From: Fructilactobacillus lindneri DSM 20690 = JCM 11027
GTDB taxonomy: Bacteria > Bacillota > Bacilli > Lactobacillales > Lactobacillaceae
Direction of reading: 5' to 3'
Assembly: GCF_002907375.1 (NCBI RefSeq)
Contig: NZ_MIYK01000019.1
Location: forward strand, 1 to 64,000
Length of the DNA: 64,000 nucleotides
The notes beneath the pieces were generated by a model. It worked only from the letters and a program-made list of their open reading frames with translations. It was not told where the DNA came from and did no database searches. The position numbers and the translations under genes are program-made. Positions 14,600 to 23,135 of this stretch are shown here, piece by piece; positions within the stretch are counted from its first letter, which is position 1; every line of letters begins with the position of its first letter.

Positions 14600-14624
14600 C
14601 CTCACTATTTAGTGGGGATTTTTT
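14600..14624 (+). terminator. Terminator after the membrane-protein gene
   Basis: CCTCACT and AGTGGGG form a seven-base-pair stem around ATTT, followed by six T on the plus strand. Confidence 0.6.
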
Positions 14625-14932
14625 GTTCTAAAACTTTTCTATAAACATACTCATTAACTTCATATAAAACTTTGTTAATCTCATTGACGCTTAAAGATGA
14701 AACCGACAACAAGCAACGTAAAACCATCACGGTTCATGTAATACATCGGAAGTGTCTTGTTTTGCTTCGATAAATAAGTTCCTAATTTAAACATGTTTTG
14801 GAGAGCTGAATTTTCAGCCGTCAAATTTTCAATAGATTGAATTACATTCTTATGTCTTTTTCCAAATGTTTCAGCCACTTTAAGTGAACTTGTCACTGCT
14901 TGTTGGTCTTTCATAATTACCAAAGTTTCCAT
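14605..14932 (-). pseudogene. Rha/antirepressor-type gene, truncated and joined to a foreign tail
   Basis: The ORF from ATG 14932 gives the Rha-family N-terminus (DQQAVTSSLKVAETFGKRH, HKNVIQSIENL, LPMYYMNRDGFTLLVVGF), which normally continues as GFTGKKAL..FK.AYI. Here it goes out of frame after VVGF and stops at 14681 after 83 residues. In the next frame an unrelated ending SSLSVNEINKVLYEVNEYV continues to TAG at 14605. This looks like a deletion that fused an antirepressor to the end of another phage gene. Rha proteins act as regulators or antirepressors in temperate phages; this one lacks the C-terminal domain. Confidence 0.65.
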
Positions 14933-14933
14933 A

Positions 14934-15191
14934 TTAACTCACCTTCTCTTTTTGTGTTGTATTTTTCTTAACACTTACTTCAAAAAAAATATCATCAATC
15001 TTTTTTCCAAAAAAATCAGCAATCTTTTCAGCTGTATTGGGCCCTGGGCATAGTTTTCCATTAATGACTGACGAATAATAAGCTGGAGCTATACCAATGC
15101 AGTTGGCAACATCTTTATTGTACTTGCCTTTTCGTCTAGCAGCCCTGATTAATTCTTGCGGGTTCTTAACTTTTAATTTTGTAGTTGTCAT
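14934..15191 (-). CDS. Cro-like repressor, XRE-type helix-turn-helix
   Basis: An 85-residue DNA-binding protein with an HTH around residues 24-60 (NKDVANCIGIAPAYYSSVINGK). It is the first gene of the early operon and is transcribed divergently from the CI-like repressor. AAAGGAG precedes the ATG and a strong promoter (TTGCAT-17-TATAAT) stands 30 bases further up. It should compete with the CI-like protein at the operators between them. Confidence 0.85.
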   Translation of the reverse strand: MTTTKLKVKNPQELIRAARRKGKYNKDVANCIGIAPAYYSSVINGKLCPGPNTAEKIADFFGKKIDDIFFEVSVKKNTTQKEKVS

Positions 15192-15216
15192 TTTTTATCT
15201 CCTTTCAACATAATTA

Positions 15217-15293
15217 ATTATATATCATCGTTTAGAAATATGCAACACTTTTTAAATAAAAATATACATTTTTCTAAACATTTAATATATACT
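15217..15293. promoter_or_regulatory. Lysis-lysogeny switch: divergent promoters and operators
   Basis: Minus-strand promoter of the cro-like gene: -35 TTGCAT (15240-15245), 17 bases, -10 TATAAT (15217-15222). Plus-strand promoter of the repressor gene: -10 TATACT (15288-15293) with a weak TACATT 17 bases upstream. Inverted half-sites GTTTAGAAA (15230-15238) and TTTCTAAAC (15271-15279) lie within the two promoters and are probable repressor operators. Confidence 0.7.
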
Positions 15294-15324
15294 ATATTTA
15301 ATAAATTTAAAGGAAGTTCTCTAA

Positions 15325-15975
15325 ATGACTGATATAAATAAGACTAACTTAGGAATATATATTAAAAATACGTTAGATGAAAGCGGTTGGTCATTAAGAC
15401 AGGCAGCTTTGCAAATTGGAGTATCCCCTGCTTACCTTTCTAAATTAACTAACAAAAAGGCAGATTCTAATCCTAAGCCAGAAACTCTAGATAAAATAGC
15501 TAAAGGTTTAAGAATAAATAAGTTTATTCTATATAATCTAGCTGGTATTGAAACTCCTAAGCCTTCTAACATCGAGTATATAGGCTCAAGCTTTGTAAAC
15601 GTTCCAGTGATTGGTGAAATAGCATGCGGTGAACCTATCATCGCTGAAGAAAATATTTCTGACTATGTTCCTATCCCCTCTGATGTGGTTAAGAATGGTA
15701 CATTCTTTATCCTTAATTGTATTGGAGACAGCATGGAACCAACCATTAGTAATGGTTCTCAAGTGGTTGTTAGAGAGCAACCAGACGCCGAAAATGGTCA
15801 AATAGCAGCAGTCTTACTAGAAGATGAAAACACTGCTACTTTAAAACGAATTAAAAAAACAAAAACCAATGTAATTCTTATGCCAGATAACCCATCATAT
15901 GACCCAATTGTTTTAAACGAAGATAGACCTGGGCGCATTTTAGGTATCGTAAAAATGGAAATGAAAAGATTTTAA
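15325..15975 (+). CDS. CI-like phage repressor with S24 autocleavage domain
   Basis: A 216-residue lysogeny repressor. The N-terminal HTH lies around residues 22-50 (LRQAALQIGVSPAYLSKLTN). The C-terminal S24/LexA domain has the cleavage-site region IGEIACGEP near residue 95, the nucleophile in GDSMEPTI near 137, and a lysine in ATLKRIKK near 175. Cleavage would fall at Cys-Gly as in UmuD and many Gram-positive phage repressors, linking induction to RecA/SOS. AAGGAAG precedes the ATG. Confidence 0.92.
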   Translation: MTDINKTNLGIYIKNTLDESGWSLRQAALQIGVSPAYLSKLTNKKADSNPKPETLDKIAKGLRINKFILYNLAGIETPKPSNIEYIGSSFVNVPVIGEIACGEPIIAEENISDYVPIPSDVVKNGTFFILNCIGDSMEPTISNGSQVVVREQPDAENGQIAAVLLEDENTATLKRIKKTKTNVILMPDNPSYDPIVLNEDRPGRILGIVKMEMKRF

Positions 15976-16099
15976 AAAGCCGCATAAATTGCGTGGCTAT
16001 TATTTTACTGTTGTATCTTAATGAATAATCAAATTTATTAAAGGAAAGTTAATTTACGTCCAAAACTGATCGACGTTAAAAGCTGATAGGAGAATTTTT

Positions 16100-16777
16100 A
16101 TGAATAAAAATGAGAGTCCTGTATTTACAAAATGGTGGTATTGGGTTTCATTTATAATTTTGGCTATTTTATCTCTTCCAACTGGTATCGGAATTATTAT
16201 TGTTGCAATAGTATTTATAATTTGGATGATATTAGATTTCAAAAAGAAACTTCCAAATGGAAAGACCAAAGAACAAATATGGAAAGAAAATCATAAAAAT
16301 CATCAATCTTTAAAAAATGATAACAAGCAACCGACTCAAAAAGAACTTATAAAAAATCAATTAAAAAAAGATAATGCTAGAAAATTTAAAAATGTTTACT
16401 TTGATTTTAAAACAAAAAATCTTTTTAGAAATCATTTACTAGGAGAATTTGATAAAGAATATTTCGAAAATTTAATTAGTTACAAAGTTAATACTCAGGG
16501 TAAAAGTAAAGAAAAACACCATAGAGTTACAAGAGCAGTAGTTGGAACAGTGTTACTAGGTGGAGTTGGCGGTGCAGTTGGTGCTGTTACTGGTGGAAAA
16601 AAATATGACGTAATTACTAATTTGTCAGTAAATATAAATTTTCGTGGCGGTAAAACATGGATTGTTAAATTTATCAATAGTGAGACAAAAACTGACTCTT
16701 ATTTTTACAAAAAAATGCTACAAGAATGCGATAAATTAGTAGCAGCATTACAAGAAATAGAAAAATTAAATAAATAA
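16100..16777 (+). CDS. Phage membrane protein, unknown; possible lysogenic-conversion gene
   Basis: A 225-residue protein with two N-terminal transmembrane helices (about residues 12-46), a basic linker (residues 50-95), and a C-terminal domain containing a glycine-zipper-like stretch VGTVLLGGVGGAVGAVTGG near residues 150-168. The last part (VNINFRGGKTWIVKFINS) looks like a beta-rich, PH-like fold. TAGGAG precedes the ATG. It lies between repressor and integrase, the usual place of lysogeny-expressed morons. Exclusion of other phages is a hypothesis only. Confidence 0.6.
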   Translation: MNKNESPVFTKWWYWVSFIILAILSLPTGIGIIIVAIVFIIWMILDFKKKLPNGKTKEQIWKENHKNHQSLKNDNKQPTQKELIKNQLKKDNARKFKNVYFDFKTKNLFRNHLLGEFDKEYFENLISYKVNTQGKSKEKHHRVTRAVVGTVLLGGVGGAVGAVTGGKKYDVITNLSVNINFRGGKTWIVKFINSETKTDSYFYKKMLQECDKLVAALQEIEKLNK

Positions 16778-16846
16778 TAAAGGTCTTAAATGGCTTTTTA
16801 TTATTGATATTAAAGAACACACGTTTGAAAAAGGAGGTGAAAAACA

Positions 16847-17998
16847 ATGAAATTAAAATACTCAAAAAAGCATCCACGTGTATTCTCATATAAGTTAAAA
16901 TCAGGTACTTTGTGGGGTTACCGTATAACTTACTACGATTCATTTCATAAACGCAGAGAGTCCCAAAAACGTGGATTTAAAACAGAGATGGACGCTTATC
17001 GTGCTTCTTTAACTGAAGAAAGTCAGATAGCTGAAAATGAAACTGATCTAGTTAAAAATAAGAACGTAACGGTTAAACAGTTCGCAACCGCTTATATAAA
17101 GAGCCACGAAAATTTGTTGAAATCATCTACCGTAAGAAGTTACCACACAGCTTTTAATCAACACATTTTCAAACTAATTGGAAATGAGAAATTGACATCA
17201 TTAAATAAAACAACCTACATGTCTAAGTTGATTAATCCGATGGTAGAACAAGGTTATTTGAGAAATACGATTCTCAATGTACATCATCGTATGATGACAA
17301 TCATGAATGAAGCTGTCGATGATGGTATTTTAAAACGAAACAAATTATCACACGTTAAAATTCCAGATACTGGAAAACAAGAAAAACGAATCATGACAAA
17401 AAAAGAGTTAAAACAGTTCAATACTCAATTAGAGAAAGAACCAATTTTAACTCAAGTGATTATGTACACGTTGCAGCAAACTGGAATGCGAGAAGGTGAA
17501 TTATGCGGGCTACAATGGCAAGATGTGGATTTAGAAAACTTGAAAGTTAATATTAAACGCACCCGAGATGATCTTGGGGCACGTGCACCCAAGACACCAC
17601 AAAGCATAAGAGAAATAACTATTTCTAGAAGTTTAGCTAATTTATTGAAACAGTATAAAATTGAAATATCAAAAGCTTTTTTACAACATGGGGAACCATT
17701 TGAAAAATCAACTTATGTATTACAAAGCAAATACCTTAATCCGCTTGTAAATACTGGAATTTCTTTAAGATTAAGAAATACATTAAAGCGTGCTAAATTA
17801 GGATATTTAGTTGGTCATTTTACTGCACATACTTTCAGACATATGTATGCTAGTTATTTATTAAATTCTGGTGTGCCACTTTCAGAAGTTTCTGCTGCAC
17901 TTGGTCATTCAAATCCACAAATGACACTTTCAATTTATACCGAACGTAATCCTGAGAAAAATGACAACTTAGCCGATAAATTCAACGAATTATGGTAG
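16847..17998 (+). CDS. int: Phage integrase, tyrosine recombinase
   Basis: A 383-residue integrase of the lambda-Int family. An AP2-like arm-binding N-terminus (about residues 1-50), a SAM-like core-binding domain (65-170), and the catalytic domain with R in TGMREGELCG (about 212), HTFRH (about 327-331), LGHSNPQMTLSIY with the nucleophilic tyrosine near 364. GGAGG lies ahead of the ATG. It is the last prophage gene and abuts the attachment junction in comEC, which it must have recombined. Confidence 0.95.
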   Translation: MKLKYSKKHPRVFSYKLKSGTLWGYRITYYDSFHKRRESQKRGFKTEMDAYRASLTEESQIAENETDLVKNKNVTVKQFATAYIKSHENLLKSSTVRSYHTAFNQHIFKLIGNEKLTSLNKTTYMSKLINPMVEQGYLRNTILNVHHRMMTIMNEAVDDGILKRNKLSHVKIPDTGKQEKRIMTKKELKQFNTQLEKEPILTQVIMYTLQQTGMREGELCGLQWQDVDLENLKVNIKRTRDDLGARAPKTPQSIREITISRSLANLLKQYKIEISKAFLQHGEPFEKSTYVLQSKYLNPLVNTGISLRLRNTLKRAKLGYLVGHFTAHTFRHMYASYLLNSGVPLSEVSAALGHSNPQMTLSIYTERNPEKNDNLADKFNELW

Positions 17999-17999
17999 T

Positions 18000-18085
18000 T
18001 TTTATGGGATATTTAAAAAGTATCGGTGCTAAACACTGCTATATCAGTGACTTTATATAATATAACCAATATGATCGGCATCCTG
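18000..18085. other. Prophage-chromosome junction (attachment site) inside comEC
   Basis: Right of the integrase the comEC frame starts at a premature stop (18053) and reads backwards into the conserved SHQDADHIG codons (about 18065-18095). Homology with ComEC ends directly after DADHIG, so the crossover is within or beside these codons. The core cannot be delimited because the other prophage end is outside the window. Confidence 0.7.
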
Positions 18086-19615
18086 ATGACTCAAACAAAT
18101 GTTATCAATGTGATTAATACCGATGCTCTTTAAATATCTTATAGATGTTTCGGGTGCTAAGTAAACTGTCTTTTGACCCTCTTTTGCAAAGAAATTAGGT
18201 TTGCCACCAGTATCAATCAAAGTTATGGAAGTATTAAATGGCTGTCTTATTAAAGTACTATCACCCTGTCCCACATCGAAAAAAGTTATTTCACCTGTTA
18301 GTGGAAAATGAATCATTAAAAAAGTCAATACAAACAAACTTATTAATAGTATTTTATTTTTTAAATTGGGATTTCCTAATATTAACAAACTTAAAATTAC
18401 CATTCCAATTACGACTAACATGATAGGCTTCCCAAATGTTATTTCTCCCGGAAACTTAGAAACTACTATCATAATTTTATCAAAGATTAATAATCCGTTA
18501 TTTACCAAATGAACAAATGGAAGATTAAATATCGCTAAAAAATAGCCTATTATTACAATGGGAAAAATAACTAACGAAAAGAACGGAATTATTAAAATAT
18601 TAGCAAGTAAAGACAAAATATGCCATTCATAAAGATTAAAAAGAATAAAAGGAAGACCAACTACATTCATCATGATGGTTCTTTTAACGTTATTAAGATG
18701 ATTAGCATAAATTAATGCAAACGATAGTATATAAGATAACTGACATCCAAACTGTAATAACAGCATGGGATTAATTAATAGATTAATCATTAATGCAAAT
18801 GACCAGATATCTAAGCGCGTAAAGTAAAGGCCAAATTTTTTTACTCCTAATCTTCCTTCAACCATTAAAATAACTCGCAATAATCCAACCGATGCTCCTG
18901 CCACAATAAAATAGCCGGGTAAAACAAAAATAAGTAACCAATCAATAGATTCCCGTTTAATGTGTAATAAAGAAAGCATAAACATTACAAAATTAATTAA
19001 AAAATAAACATGCATTCCTGAAATACTAAATAAATGAATCAAACCAAGTTGCTGTACACCTAACATATTATCTTTAAAATCACTATTTTTAAATCCAAAC
19101 AACAAACTTTGAACATACATTTTGAGTGTTTTTGGAAACTTACTTGTCCTTTGTAATCCCATATACCGAATTAAATGCATAATGTCACTAACAGTCCGCT
19201 TATAATCATACGAAACTTTATTAATTTGTCTGACTTTTATTTGACCATGAATTCCCTGATTGCCATAAAATAAGTTGGAATCAAACTGATTAAAATTAGG
19301 GGCTTTTTCAAGCTCAGATAAATCTCCTGTGACTTCTATTAATGACTTGGTTTTAATTGATTTTAATAACTGTTGCTCCTGCTTATTTTTAGAAAATCCA
19401 AAAAGAACAACTTTCTGATTAATTTTAGGTACATAGCCAATTGCATGAAATTTATTTTCGTTAATTTTTAATTCATCTGGCAATATTTCAATTTTAACCT
19501 GCTTAGATAACCCACAATTTTGGTTTAAATTAACCAACTTAGTCTTTTCATTATGTTGGTATAGCATAAATATTAGAATTGGAATTAACATTAGCAACAA
19601 ATTAACTATTATCAT
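18053..19615 (-). CDS. comEC: ComEC/Rec2 competence channel, truncated by the prophage
   Basis: Membrane channel that carries single-stranded DNA into the cell during transformation. Seen are the OB-like domain (about residues 30-130), the Competence membrane core (LGLIHLFSISGMHVY, LPGYFIVAGASVGLLRVIL) with some eight helices, and the start of the metallo-beta-lactamase-like domain (TFFDVGQGDSTLI, LSHQDADHIG). Then a stop follows: about 200 C-terminal residues are missing. ATG 19615 has no ribosome site, and the frame continues upstream to 19753 encoding two more typical N-terminal helices (FWWGISLTLVWLIRIYR) without any ATG, GTG or TTG. So the 5' end is irregular as well. Transformation is probably off in this lysogen. 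Confidence 0.88.
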   Translation of the reverse strand: MIIVNLLLMLIPILIFMLYQHNEKTKLVNLNQNCGLSKQVKIEILPDELKINENKFHAIGYVPKINQKVVLFGFSKNKQEQQLLKSIKTKSLIEVTGDLSELEKAPNFNQFDSNLFYGNQGIHGQIKVRQINKVSYDYKRTVSDIMHLIRYMGLQRTSKFPKTLKMYVQSLLFGFKNSDFKDNMLGVQQLGLIHLFSISGMHVYFLINFVMFMLSLLHIKRESIDWLLIFVLPGYFIVAGASVGLLRVILMVEGRLGVKKFGLYFTRLDIWSFALMINLLINPMLLLQFGCQLSYILSFALIYANHLNNVKRTIMMNVVGLPFILFNLYEWHILSLLANILIIPFFSLVIFPIVIIGYFLAIFNLPFVHLVNNGLLIFDKIMIVVSKFPGEITFGKPIMLVVIGMVILSLLILGNPNLKNKILLISLFVLTFLMIHFPLTGEITFFDVGQGDSTLIRQPFNTSITLIDTGGKPNFFAKEGQKTVYLAPETSIRYLKSIGINHIDNICLSHQDADHIGYII

Positions 19616-19749
19616 TTTTTTAATCTGAAGTCGATAGATTCTAATTAACCAAACTAAGGTTAAGCTTATTCCCCACCAAAAATCAATTAGAATTGTAACG
19701 CTAACAAGACTCCAAAGAATAGCTGTGAAAATATAAAAATTTTTTTTAA

Positions 19750-20235
19750 TTATTTATCGATAGATAAGTATTCATCGAATGGTAAATTATCAATTTGTTC
19801 TTGATCAATTTTAATTTTTTCAGCCTTAACATGCTGATTAAGTAATAACTTTTTGGCGTATTCGTTGTTATGATACTCACGTAAATATTTAATATTTTTA
19901 ATTCCAGCTTGTAATAACATTTTAGTACATTGCAAACAAGGAAAATCAGTAACATATAATTCAGCATCATCAGTAGATTCACCAAATTTAGCACATTGTA
20001 AGATTGCATTCATTTCAGCATGAATAGTTCTCTCACAATGCCCATTCACTAAATAACAACCAACATCTGTACAATGAACGTCTCCTGAAACAGACCCATT
20101 ATATCCGCAGGCAATTACTCGTTTATTTCTTACAAGTACGGCCCCAACTGATAAGCGTTCACAAGTACTTCTTGTGGCAGTTAAAATTGCTTGTAACATA
20201 AAATATTGATCCCATGGAATTCTTTTATTTTTCAT
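19750..20235 (-). CDS. comEB: ComEB, dCMP deaminase family protein
   Basis: Zinc-dependent deoxycytidylate deaminase (161 residues), in the com operon between comEA and comEC. HAEMNAIL holds the zinc histidine and catalytic glutamate; PCLQCTKML the two zinc cysteines. TRSTCERLSVGAVLV is the conserved N-terminal block. The start is ATG 20235 because AAGGGGA precedes it. It supplies dUMP for dTMP synthesis and is not known to be needed for DNA uptake itself. Confidence 0.93.
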   Translation of the reverse strand: MKNKRIPWDQYFMLQAILTATRSTCERLSVGAVLVRNKRVIACGYNGSVSGDVHCTDVGCYLVNGHCERTIHAEMNAILQCAKFGESTDDAELYVTDFPCLQCTKMLLQAGIKNIKYLREYHNNEYAKKLLLNQHVKAEKIKIDQEQIDNLPFDEYLSIDK

Positions 20236-20292
20236 AATTATCCCCTTACCTATACTTTTCATAAGTATAGCAATAATTATTTAGATTTACAG

Positions 20293-20970
20293 TTAAACCG
20301 CCAATGATGGTCGTAAATTAGCAACTGTTTTTTCACCAAATCCAGGAACATTTTTCAAATCATCAACACTTTTAAAGGGGCCATTTTGATTTCGGTAATC
20401 AATAATTTTATCTGCCTTTTTATCGCCAACTCCATTAATAGTTTGTAACTTAGTTTTGTCGCTGTCATTTAAATTAACTTTATTTCCAACAGCAGACCCT
20501 TTGCTATCAGATGCGGGACTTTCAGAGCTAGGTTGTTTATTATCACTAATTGAATCACTTTTAGGAAGACCAACTATTTCACCGTGCAAAGGCACATAAA
20601 TAATTTCTTGATCTGTGACTTTTTTAGCTAAATTAATATGGTTCATATCTGCCGCTTCTGTAAATCCTCCAGCAAAATTTACAGCATCAGATCCACGCAT
20701 ATTATTACTCATTTGATATACTCCCGGATTTTTCACTGCTCCTTTTACATCCACAAAAATTTGTTCATTACTATGACTCTTTACCTTAGTTCCATTTTTA
20801 GATAAAGATGTTGGTTGGGTATCTGTTGCCTTAACTGAATGCGAATTATCCATCTTTTGAATAAAGATTAAATAACCAACTAATAATAAAATACACAATA
20901 CCAATCCGATAACAATTTTAAATTTATATTCATCAAATATTTCTTGTAATTTTTCCACATACTTATCCAT
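20293..20970 (-). CDS. comEA: ComEA, DNA receptor for competence
   Basis: Membrane-bound DNA-binding protein (225 residues). One N-terminal transmembrane helix (about residues 15-37), an SLBB-type domain (IFVDVKGAVKNPGVYQM, GGFTEAADMNHINLA), a Ser/Asp-rich linker and a C-terminal helix-hairpin-helix pair (VNLNDSDKTKLQTINGVG, GFGEKTVANLRP). AAAGGGG before ATG 20970 fixes the start. It is the first gene of the comEA-comEB-comEC operon, isolated by a terminator from the gene upstream. Confidence 0.95.
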   Translation of the reverse strand: MDKYVEKLQEIFDEYKFKIVIGLVLCILLLVGYLIFIQKMDNSHSVKATDTQPTSLSKNGTKVKSHSNEQIFVDVKGAVKNPGVYQMSNNMRGSDAVNFAGGFTEAADMNHINLAKKVTDQEIIYVPLHGEIVGLPKSDSISDNKQPSSESPASDSKGSAVGNKVNLNDSDKTKLQTINGVGDKKADKIIDYRNQNGPFKSVDDLKNVPGFGEKTVANLRPSLAV

Positions 20971-21000
20971 CTTAATCCCCTTTCTAAACTTAAATACGCA

Positions 21001-21034
21001 AAAAGACATCAAACTTTAATTAGTTTGATGTCTT
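21001..21034 (-). terminator. Terminator between the ylbL-type gene and comEA
   Basis: A perfect 14-bp stem, AAAAGACATCAAAC with GTTTGATGTCTTTT, followed by T on the minus strand; symmetrical enough to work both ways. Confidence 0.85.
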
Positions 21035-21037
21035 TTG

Positions 21038-22087
21038 TTAATTTTTATTTAGATAATTTAAGGCATCATCAAATGATGAAACTGGAATAACTTTTAAATG
21101 TGGAGCATATTTTTTAGCAGTTGCTTTTGCTACTTGATAATTAGTCTTATGATCAGGTTCCAACATAAGATTTTCTTTAGTTGGTTTAACATAAGGACAA
21201 AAGAAAACTTGAGCTCCACTGTTATTAGCAGCAATAATCTTTTTGTCAACTCCACCAATTTCACCAACAGAACCATTAGTAGCAATGGTCCCCGTTCCTG
21301 CAATTTTCTTAAATGAATATTGATGTTCTTGTAATTGACTATAAACTTGCAATGCAAACATTAATCCACCAGATGGTCCCCCAATATCTCCGGGAGTAAT
21401 AGAAGCTTTAGGATTAGTTTTAATTGTCATGTCGTCAATCATAGTAATCCCAATTCCATTAAATCCAGGAACAATTTCTCTTTTTTGACCTTTAACAAAC
21501 TTATTTTTACCATTTCGTTTAAAGTGAATTTCAAGTTTAGCATTTTTTGGTAAATGTTTAATGTATTTAACATACTCAGTGCTTTGCTTCATCCGTTTAC
21601 CATTAATTGACTCGATTAAATCAGCTGGTTGTAATTTATTTTTAAAATCTGAATGTGGCAATACATTCAAAATGTATACTCCATGATAAGTTCGTTTTAC
21701 TGATTTTTTAGCTTTATGATATCCAACGTAAATTGCATTATTAATTGCACTGTTCATATAAACATTTTGAACATTATTAAACTGTTCGTTATTTTGCCCG
21801 CCAGTAACATCATCTGCTTTTTCAATTGATATATGCGGATCAAATTTAGCTTGTAAATACGAAATCGGTCTTGCCTGAGAAAGTGAAACAGCAGTTATCA
21901 TAAAATGACTCTTTTTAAGTGGTTTTTTACCATCAATTTTAACCATTGGCTGGATATTAATTGCTTCTCCTGGAGATTCAACTAATGATTTTAGCGGCCA
22001 AAAAAGAAACCATAATAAAAATAAGATAAATATTATGAATGAAATTAAAAATTTATGTTTTTTAATTTTTTGGATAAATTTATTCAC
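21038..22087 (-). CDS. YlbL/SepM-type PDZ-Lon (S16) membrane protease
   Basis: Membrane-anchored serine protease (349 residues). One N-terminal helix (about 13-32), a PDZ domain (about 120-200, VLPHSDFKNKLQPADLIESI), and an S16 Lon-type domain with the catalytic Ser in GGPSGG (about 238) and Lys in GGVDKKIIAA (about 282). Relatives process the competence pheromone in streptococci (SepM) or regulate division proteins in Bacillus (YlbL). Its start overlaps the end of coaD, an order common in Firmicutes. Confidence 0.9.
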   Translation of the reverse strand: MNKFIQKIKKHKFLISFIIFILFLLWFLFWPLKSLVESPGEAINIQPMVKIDGKKPLKKSHFMITAVSLSQARPISYLQAKFDPHISIEKADDVTGGQNNEQFNNVQNVYMNSAINNAIYVGYHKAKKSVKRTYHGVYILNVLPHSDFKNKLQPADLIESINGKRMKQSTEYVKYIKHLPKNAKLEIHFKRNGKNKFVKGQKREIVPGFNGIGITMIDDMTIKTNPKASITPGDIGGPSGGLMFALQVYSQLQEHQYSFKKIAGTGTIATNGSVGEIGGVDKKIIAANNSGAQVFFCPYVKPTKENLMLEPDHKTNYQVAKATAKKYAPHLKVIPVSSFDDALNYLNKN

Positions 22088-22562
22088 TCTTTTTTTTCTC
22101 CTTTAAAGCTTTTTCAACTGGCTCTGGAACGAATTTAGAAACATCTCCACCAAAACGATTAATTTCTTTTACCATTGAAGAAGAAATTAGTTCGTAATCC
22201 CGATTAGCGAACAATAATATTGTCTCAATATCCTTATCTATCAAACTATTAAGATTAGCATTTTCTTGTTCATAAATGAAATCCCTAGAATCTCTCGTAC
22301 CGCGGATAACAATATTGGTATCCTGTTCTTTCACAAAATTAGCTGTTAAACCACTATAAGACTTAACTGTTACATTTTTTAGTTCAGAAATACATTGATT
22401 AATTAACTCAACACGTTCTTTTACAGTAAATAAGCTTTTCTTTTCAGGATTAACTCCAATTGCAATCGTAACATTATCAAAAATAACGCTAGCCCGCTTA
22501 ATAATATTTAAGTGACCATTAGTTAAAGGGTCAAAACTTCCTGGATAAACTGCATTTTTCAT
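22080..22562 (-). CDS. coaD: Phosphopantetheine adenylyltransferase
   Basis: Makes dephospho-CoA from 4'-phosphopantetheine and ATP, the fourth step of CoA synthesis. The 160-residue length is normal. The nucleotidyl-transferase motif SFDPLTNGHL (9-18) and the SSSMVKE segment near residue 124 are intact. Encoded between rsmD and the ylbL-type protease gene. Confidence 0.97.
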   Translation of the reverse strand: MKNAVYPGSFDPLTNGHLNIIKRASVIFDNVTIAIGVNPEKKSLFTVKERVELINQCISELKNVTVKSYSGLTANFVKEQDTNIVIRGTRDSRDFIYEQENANLNSLIDKDIETILLFANRDYELISSSMVKEINRFGGDVSKFVPEPVEKALKEKKKSE

Positions 22563-22576
22563 TTCATATCTTCCCC

Positions 22577-23128
22577 TTAAATTTTTTGATATATCGTAAT
22601 AATCGTTAATCCGTAACTCTTTTTCCGCATTAGACGGTATCCATCCACTTCGCCAATCTCAGTTTGATTATCAGTTTCACAAATCACTAATCCATCAACA
22701 TTTAATAAGTCATAATTGTTAATTTCACTTAGTTGCTTAATCATTTGCTGCTTAGCATATGGTGGATCTAAAAATATGTAATCAAACTTCTCGTTTTGAT
22801 CAGTTAATTTTTTAATTGCTCGTTCGGCATCTATTTTCCAAATCATAAAATCAGAATTTTCATTATTGGAAATTTGAACATTTCTTTTGATAGTTTTATA
22901 AGCAGCATACTGATGGTCAACCAAAACGGCACGTTTCATCCCACGTGAAACCGCCTCAATTGCAACTGCTCCTGATCCTGCAAATAAGTCAAGAAAATTT
23001 CCTCCATCAAAATAAGGTCCAATCATGTTAAATAATGACTCCCTAACTTTGTCAGTAGTTGGACGAGTTCTATTACCGGGAACAGGTTGAATTTTTCTAC
23101 CGCCATATTTTCCAGAGATTATCCGCAT
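22577..23128 (-). CDS. rsmD: 16S rRNA (guanine966-N2)-methyltransferase
   Basis: Methylates G966 of 16S rRNA. N-terminal RIISGKYGGRKI, the AdoMet site FLDLFAGSGAVAIEA (about 44-58) and the catalytic LDPPYA (about 118-123) are all present in the 183-residue protein. It precedes coaD with a 14-base gap. Confidence 0.96.
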   Translation of the reverse strand: MRIISGKYGGRKIQPVPGNRTRPTTDKVRESLFNMIGPYFDGGNFLDLFAGSGAVAIEAVSRGMKRAVLVDHQYAAYKTIKRNVQISNNENSDFMIWKIDAERAIKKLTDQNEKFDYIFLDPPYAKQQMIKQLSEINNYDLLNVDGLVICETDNQTEIGEVDGYRLMRKKSYGLTIITIYQKI

Positions 23129-23135
23129 GACTATT

